A DNA stretch of 64,000 nucleotides from Nomia melanderi (taxonomy: Eukaryota > Arthropoda > Insecta > Hymenoptera > Halictidae), in assembly GCF_051020985.1 (NCBI RefSeq), contig NC_135001.1, positions 20,205,896 to 20,269,895 on the forward strand, written 5' to 3'. The position numbers were made by a program, and so were the translations under genes. Below, piece after piece: positions 59,500 to 64,000 of the stretch. A model generated the notes under the pieces. It was given only the letters and a program-made list of their open reading frames with translations, did not search any database and was not told where the DNA came from. Every line of letters begins with the position of its first letter. Position 1 is the first letter of the stretch.

Positions 59500-61033
59500 C
59501 ATCGTGCGATACCGAGACTGTGTACACTCATCCCGGTACCCCTGGGAAATAATAATGAGAGATTGTCCGCGCGAGCCCTAGCGAAGACGGCCTGTGATCA
59601 CGCAGCTGTGATCCCGATCTTCTTGCGACGTCGGCCGTTCCGTGGCGGTCCATTAGGCGAGAGTGTAGATTCGGATGAGGAACCTGATATTTTCTCACGC
59701 GGACCGGATAACAGAGGCGCCAGGGGTTTCGAGAGGATAGGGTGTATCAGGGGATGGTTTGTCGTAATGTATAGATCGAGTTCTGATTTTGTTAGCATTA
59801 CAGAATTACTGCCACCGATTCCAATGCAGTTCAAGGGATTATTGTTTCGACGTTCAGTTATCCATAATTCGACATTATACTCTGAAAATAGGTCTGCTTA
59901 TCATTCCCTTCTATGTACACTTTCACTGCTCACTTTGCCCAAAAAATAGAAAATATTCCAGTGCTTCTTGCTGCCTGCTCATTCAGCTGTACTCTTATTC
60001 GCGAGACAAATATCAGCGAAAGAAACGTGTGTGTAAAGATGTTTTATTCGACAGAGAAATCGGTATACAAATTTGCAGAGAGAATTATGCATCACTCGGA
60101 ATGCTTAATAAACATTAGGAACAGCTTCCTGATATCCCGTGAAAACATTGAAAAGCAATTCCAGCTCTAACTCGCGTTTTCAAGATCAACAGAAACTTTT
60201 CATCGAGTTTGCTTTCATCTCGACAAGCGGCCCGGAACTCGCGAGTCGTATGAATCTATTAAGCCCGAGACAATTCACATGTTGCTGCCACCGGTTGATA
60301 TTCCCCTCCGTACCTCATATTCCCGAAACAAATTTAGGGAACGGCGGGAATATGTTGTGCCGTTTACGTTCTTCTTATCAAAAAGATTTTATTCGCCGGA
60401 GAGCCCGTGTCGGATACGCCGGTCCTCGTCGCGGGCGCAATCTCGCGCGGCTCCGCTGCGAGATATTCTCGCATTTTTCCAGATGTACGTCCTCAGACCC
60501 CCGTTTCCACGGCGTTTTCGAGGCCGCAGTCTAGCTGCCGGGTAGGGCGGACTGAAATTACAGAATATTCGTATGGGGAAGATGCAATGAAAGTGGGCTT
60601 GATCCCGAAGGGGTGTCAGCAATTCCGTTTTCGCAAATAGTCTCTTCGCCTCGATTTGAAAGAAAAATAAGGGTCGAGCGGGGCCGAGAATATTATTCGA
60701 CGCGTTCATGGTATACGAACGCAAAATCCTACGCATTCTGCGTGTTTTACAGATACCTTCTCTCTTACTGAGAGTTCAACCCTTGGTTCTATTTCTTTCA
60801 TAACTGGGCTCGTTAGAATAACTCATCGACAATGTATCTGAGACAAGGAATTCCATTTTCATGTATGTCTATGTGTATTTTAACATCACAATTACTGGAG
60901 TACAGTGTAGTGTCTAGAATTTTTAGCGTAGGTTAAGGTATTTTTAGGAAGAGTGAATGTAAGAATGAGTGTGAGTGAAGGACAGGCTGTAAAATAGTCG
61001 AGGGAAAGTGGCCTGCACAACGTCGCACATTGT
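59500..61033. other. Mixed stretch without a supported gene
   Basis: Starts right after the transposon. A 154-codon + frame (59485-59949) runs out of the transposon end; part of its translation is acidic and low in Arg (ESVDSDEEPDIF), but no family is recognised. AT-rich at 59760-60130 and 60740-61030. GT-rich sequence with TGTCTAGAATTTT near 60910 and AATAAAC at 61040 faintly recalls LTR signals. Confidence 0.4.
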
Positions 61034-61279
61034 GTGTTAATAAACATTCGAGTGTTTATGATGAGTGCGAATGAGAAGAATGCTTGTGGGGAAGAGAATG
61101 ATTTTTGGGAGAGAATGTCTGTAAGAGAGTTGCGAGAGCAGAGTCGTGTGTTGGCCTCCGTGGCATTGAGTTGTACTTTCTACGTGTTGTCCGTGTTGTT
61201 TCCATATTTTATTAAATACATATATTTATTCCTAGTTCTCGATTACTCGAGATCCACTCTTTCATTATCTATAATATAG
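61034..61279 (+). other. Unsupported 81-codon open frame with hydrophobic tail
   Basis: Described because it is less Arg-rich than the other frames. A second Met at codon 10 starts MSANEKNACGEENDFWERMS, a hydrophilic N-terminal half followed by a strongly hydrophobic C-terminal half (SVALSCTFYVLSVLFPYF). No domain is recognised. A start codon close to AATAAAC (61040) and a preceding GT-rich segment make a degenerate LTR/gag remnant conceivable. Chance is equally plausible. Confidence 0.15.
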
Positions 61280-61872
61280 TAGCACTGTAATATCTATTCA
61301 AATCTCGATTGATTTATATTTAAATTTAGCTATTGATAACTCAACTGCTGCATTTCTTAAAGAATCCTCATATTCCGAATAACCGTGAAAAAACGTATCG
61401 GAAATTGATCTGAACCATCCGGCAACGTTACAGCATAAATCCCGATAACGCAGAAATGATATTTAATTTAAACCGAAAAAGAATTCAGTGACATTTATTT
61501 TCTTTAATTCCCATTCGAGAGCTCCTTCGCGAGCCAGACACGATATTGCATGGCAAGAGGTTAATCCAGCTACAAACATCTTCCGCAGCCAGCCAACCGT
61601 CGAAAGGTAGTTCCATTAAAATGCAGATAATTTAAGTCCCTCCAATTTGCGGTACCGCGAACCTGCTTAATCCCCCAGCTCCGCAAAAATATTTCCCCGG
61701 CAAGCTATTGGTCCACGGAGCTAACCCATTTGCGTGGATTGCGAGCTCGCGAACTCGGATAAATAAAGAAACATTTCCCGTCGAGGGGCTATCGATCACC
61801 TGCCTGCTACCCAACAGGTTTCTTCCTTAAAACTGGCCCAGCTCTTTCCCAAGAAACAGTCACGGTCTGTCA
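61280..61872. other. Stretch without a gene
   Basis: Nothing recognised. AT-rich to about 61500, then mixed. Confidence 0.5.
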
Positions 61873-61887
61873 GCGCGCGCGCGCGCG
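61873..61887. repeat. (GC)7 dinucleotide tract
   Basis: Fifteen bases of strictly alternating G and C followed by AGTGTGT. It is among the strongest Z-DNA-prone runs in the window. Confidence 0.85.
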
Positions 61888-63326
61888 AGTGTGTTTCTTG
61901 AAATTCGAGGACGTTCATCACCTCCCACGAGTACGGCGTAGACGGAATTTCTCAAATGCACTCGAATCGCACGCTAAGGAGCAGAGCTATCGAACGGTCG
62001 ATCCACTAAAGAGAAAGAAATTTTCGAATTCCGGAGAGCTGAATCGTAACCGTTCTCGTTCGACCCAGTTCTTTTCTTCCCGGGGAAAAATTGCTTGTAA
62101 TACCAGCGCAGAACGGTTCCCGCGACACTCGAAACTGCCCGGTTCTGTTATTCCACCGTATCCGGTCGATGTTATTCAAAGGAATCGTTTTATTAAAGAT
62201 TGAATCGCAACGATTCGCGTAACAGTGCTTTATTCGCTGTTGCGCTACGCGGACGGTGCTCGTCGATTTTTACTTCCGGAACGATCGTATCGCGTAATTA
62301 CCGGTTGAGCGTTCCCGATCAATTTTTCGACGGGTGGGAGCTGATGCATTGATCGGTAATTGCGACTACTCGCGATTTATTAAACGACCGATTTGCGATG
62401 ACACATAAAATGCAATTGCTCCGCGTATCCGTGTCAGAATTACAGTTGAGCGGTAATCACAATAATTACGTGGAATTCGATGTCCGTAATTCCCGATGTA
62501 TGATCAATTAGTCATTAACGCCGCGTTACATCATCGTATTCTTGATGCCGTTTGCCGGGCTGCGCGGCGCTCGCGAGCATCGCGCGTCAAGGACCGTTTC
62601 AATTAAATTCCGCGCCGGTTTCTGCAATCTCGCGGGCAAACGTAACAGAATTTCGAACGTTTGCGCTCGTAGAATTAGTCGCTTTGTAAACCATCAGCGA
62701 AATACAGAAAAATAGACGAAGTTCGTTGAACGGGTTATCGTGAATTTCGCCCGTAGCGCACAATGCGCTTTCCTATCCGGCGCGCCGCTCGTCCTCCCTT
62801 TTTTAAATGTAAAACTGCAATCACAACGGGAATAAGCCGGTGAACGCAGCTACGCCGAGGATGCCCGTTCAATGCTACGTCTCTGGATAATAATTTCGCG
62901 CTCGATATTGTATTACAACGATATATTCGTCATATTTCCGAGAATAATGAAGGAGATGTCAGAGAAATGACGGAACCGGAGCGCGCTCGCCATCCTACAT
63001 TAGGATCATTTTCACGAAGGAAATATTCCGTTTAATTACTTTCGCGTGTAAACAAGTCATTAATTAAAATACACGATATTTTCCTGGTTGCCCGTTAATG
63101 CGCTCGGGAGCATTCATTAACGCCGCGTCCCCCGGACATGTCGAATGTCGATTGAAAAATGAAGCCTTTCACGAAGACAAGCGAAATTAATCAGTAATTC
63201 ATCAGACGTAGAAAGCAACCTCGCGTTGATATACTTTACCCGGCCGCAAAATTTTCATTCGCAAACTGAATCGCGAAACTTTCTACGCTCCGAATGGACA
63301 ATATCTCTTAACAAATCTATGCAGTA
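61888..63326. other. CpG-rich stretch without a gene
   Basis: No gene recognised. TAATTA/GTAATTAC-type words are frequent between 62290 and 62520 and around 63060, embedded in CpG-rich DNA, as in some insect regulatory regions with homeodomain sites. This is a qualitative impression only. Confidence 0.45.
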
Positions 63327-63572
63327 CAAAATTAATAAATATCCACATATGAACGTGAATCAGCAATGTACTCAGTTTCAATAATTTCATCAAACGAACA
63401 TATTTTATAACTTTCAAGTTACAACGACAACTTTCACGCCTGAACGTATAAAAGTTGAAGTCAACTGATCGCTTAATTTCATTCACCACTTCGAGTGCAA
63501 AATGAAATAAATCAAAAAGATGCCACATACTGATACGCGACTTCAAAGTTACACGGGCATATAGAGGGTTAA
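63327..63572 (+). mobile_element. Dispersed repeat ending GGGTTAA, family 4 (copy 2)
   Basis: Closely matches 38940-39180 in the same orientation over its full length, with shared words ATTTCATCAAA, AACTTTCAAGTTACAA and GAGTGCAAAATGAAATAAAT and the end AGAGGGTTAA. It contains an extra short stretch (AAAGTTGAAGTCAACTGATC at about 63450-63469) absent from copy 1. Non-coding. Confidence 0.8.
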
Positions 63573-64000
63573 CACAGAAAGCAACCGCGAGTCGCCATCT
63601 ACTCGACGGAATTTCTGATATCCCCACGAAACCTCGACGCGCGAGCGGAGTGGCAAAACTTGCCGCGTCCCGAGCGGTCAGCTAGAACAATTAGGAGCCG
63701 CCCCCGTCGGAAGTACGAAACAAAAACCACGCACGTGCGGGTAATCGCGGTCGAACTGCAACTGCTACGAGGCCGAGCCGAGGCGCGATGTCGCTAAAAA
63801 CAGCGCGGCCGGGCCGGGCGAGGACGACTTAATGAATTTTTCGTCGGAAGGGCGGAAACTTTTCCTATTCCCGGGTACGCGACGGCGTCGTTAGCCAACA
63901 GTTGGCGTCCGCGACGGGCGTGCAGCGTCCCGGCGCTCGGCAGCAGTCGCGACGGACGGAAGAAGGGAAAAAGAAAGTTCGGCAAGTAATATAACGTCGC
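63573..64000. other. CpG-dense right edge without a gene
   Basis: Nothing recognised. CpG-dense, with an ACGCACGTGCGGGT segment at about 63730 and GTTAGCCAACAGTTGGCG (partly palindromic) at about 63890. A 63-codon minus-strand frame at 63794-63985 is not supported. Confidence 0.5.

Noticed and set aside
59485..59949. 154-codon frame with acidic segment after the transposon end
   Set aside because: Its start lies inside the transposon terminal repeat, the codon pattern shows no family, and a minus-strand frame covers the same bases.
1..64000. CRISPR array, operons or prophage
   Set aside because: No regularly spaced repeats with unique spacers, no long same-strand frames and no bacterial signals; the DNA is eukaryotic in character.

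Overview
This window reads as non-coding nuclear DNA from an animal, most likely a hymenopteran insect (bee- or ant-like). Nothing looks bacterial: there are no dense open reading frames, operons, ribosome-binding sites or long continuous genes. The background is CpG-rich, with abundant CG dinucleotides, frequent TAATTA-type cores and no sign of CpG decay. AT-rich islands of a few hundred bases interrupt it, and those islands carry most of the mobile-element debris. The taxon call is an inference from composition and repeat style, not from a gene.

I find no protein-coding gene that I can support. The longest open frame is 214 codons (1299-1943). It and all the others look like chance frames in stop-poor, CpG-rich DNA, with comparable frames on the opposite strand and no recognisable domain. 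No tRNA, rRNA, snRNA or known microRNA was recognised. The window is best read as a very long intron or a large intergenic/regulatory region. The best clue for the intron reading is a textbook-like recursive-splicing (ratchet) site on the + strand at 55518-55552, with a weaker second one at 41591-41627.

Layout. Bases 1-260 hold a compact promoter/LTR-like unit: two heat-shock-type elements, a TATA box, an initiator-like site and AATAAA, bracketed by a short direct repeat, probably a solo LTR. Bases 1931-6391 hold three minisatellites (2x161, 3x159 and 3x88-91 bp). Bases 6.4-14 kb are CpG-rich and featureless apart from a small hairpin and simple repeats. From 14.3 kb onward there is a scatter of miniature inverted-repeat elements, nearly all ending in TTAA, which suggests piggyBac-like non-autonomous elements. 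The largest family (TTAACCCTTTGC...GCAAAGGGTTAA) has five full copies and one partial copy. Other TTAA families lie at 16340/19573, 23718/30582, 26614, 32737 and 38940/63327. A composite element at 58711-59499 has about 30-bp terminal inverted repeats beginning TACAGGGTG and appears to carry a nested pogo/Tigger-like element. Single-ended transposon remnants lie at 17797 and 26272.

The most interesting items for follow-up are the ratchet site, the heat-shock-element-bearing LTR-like promoter at the left edge, the conserved subterminal hairpin shared by the main TTAA family, the nested transposon at 58.7-59.5 kb, and a diverged local duplication at 31.45-32.1 kb whose two copies can be read in the same frame.
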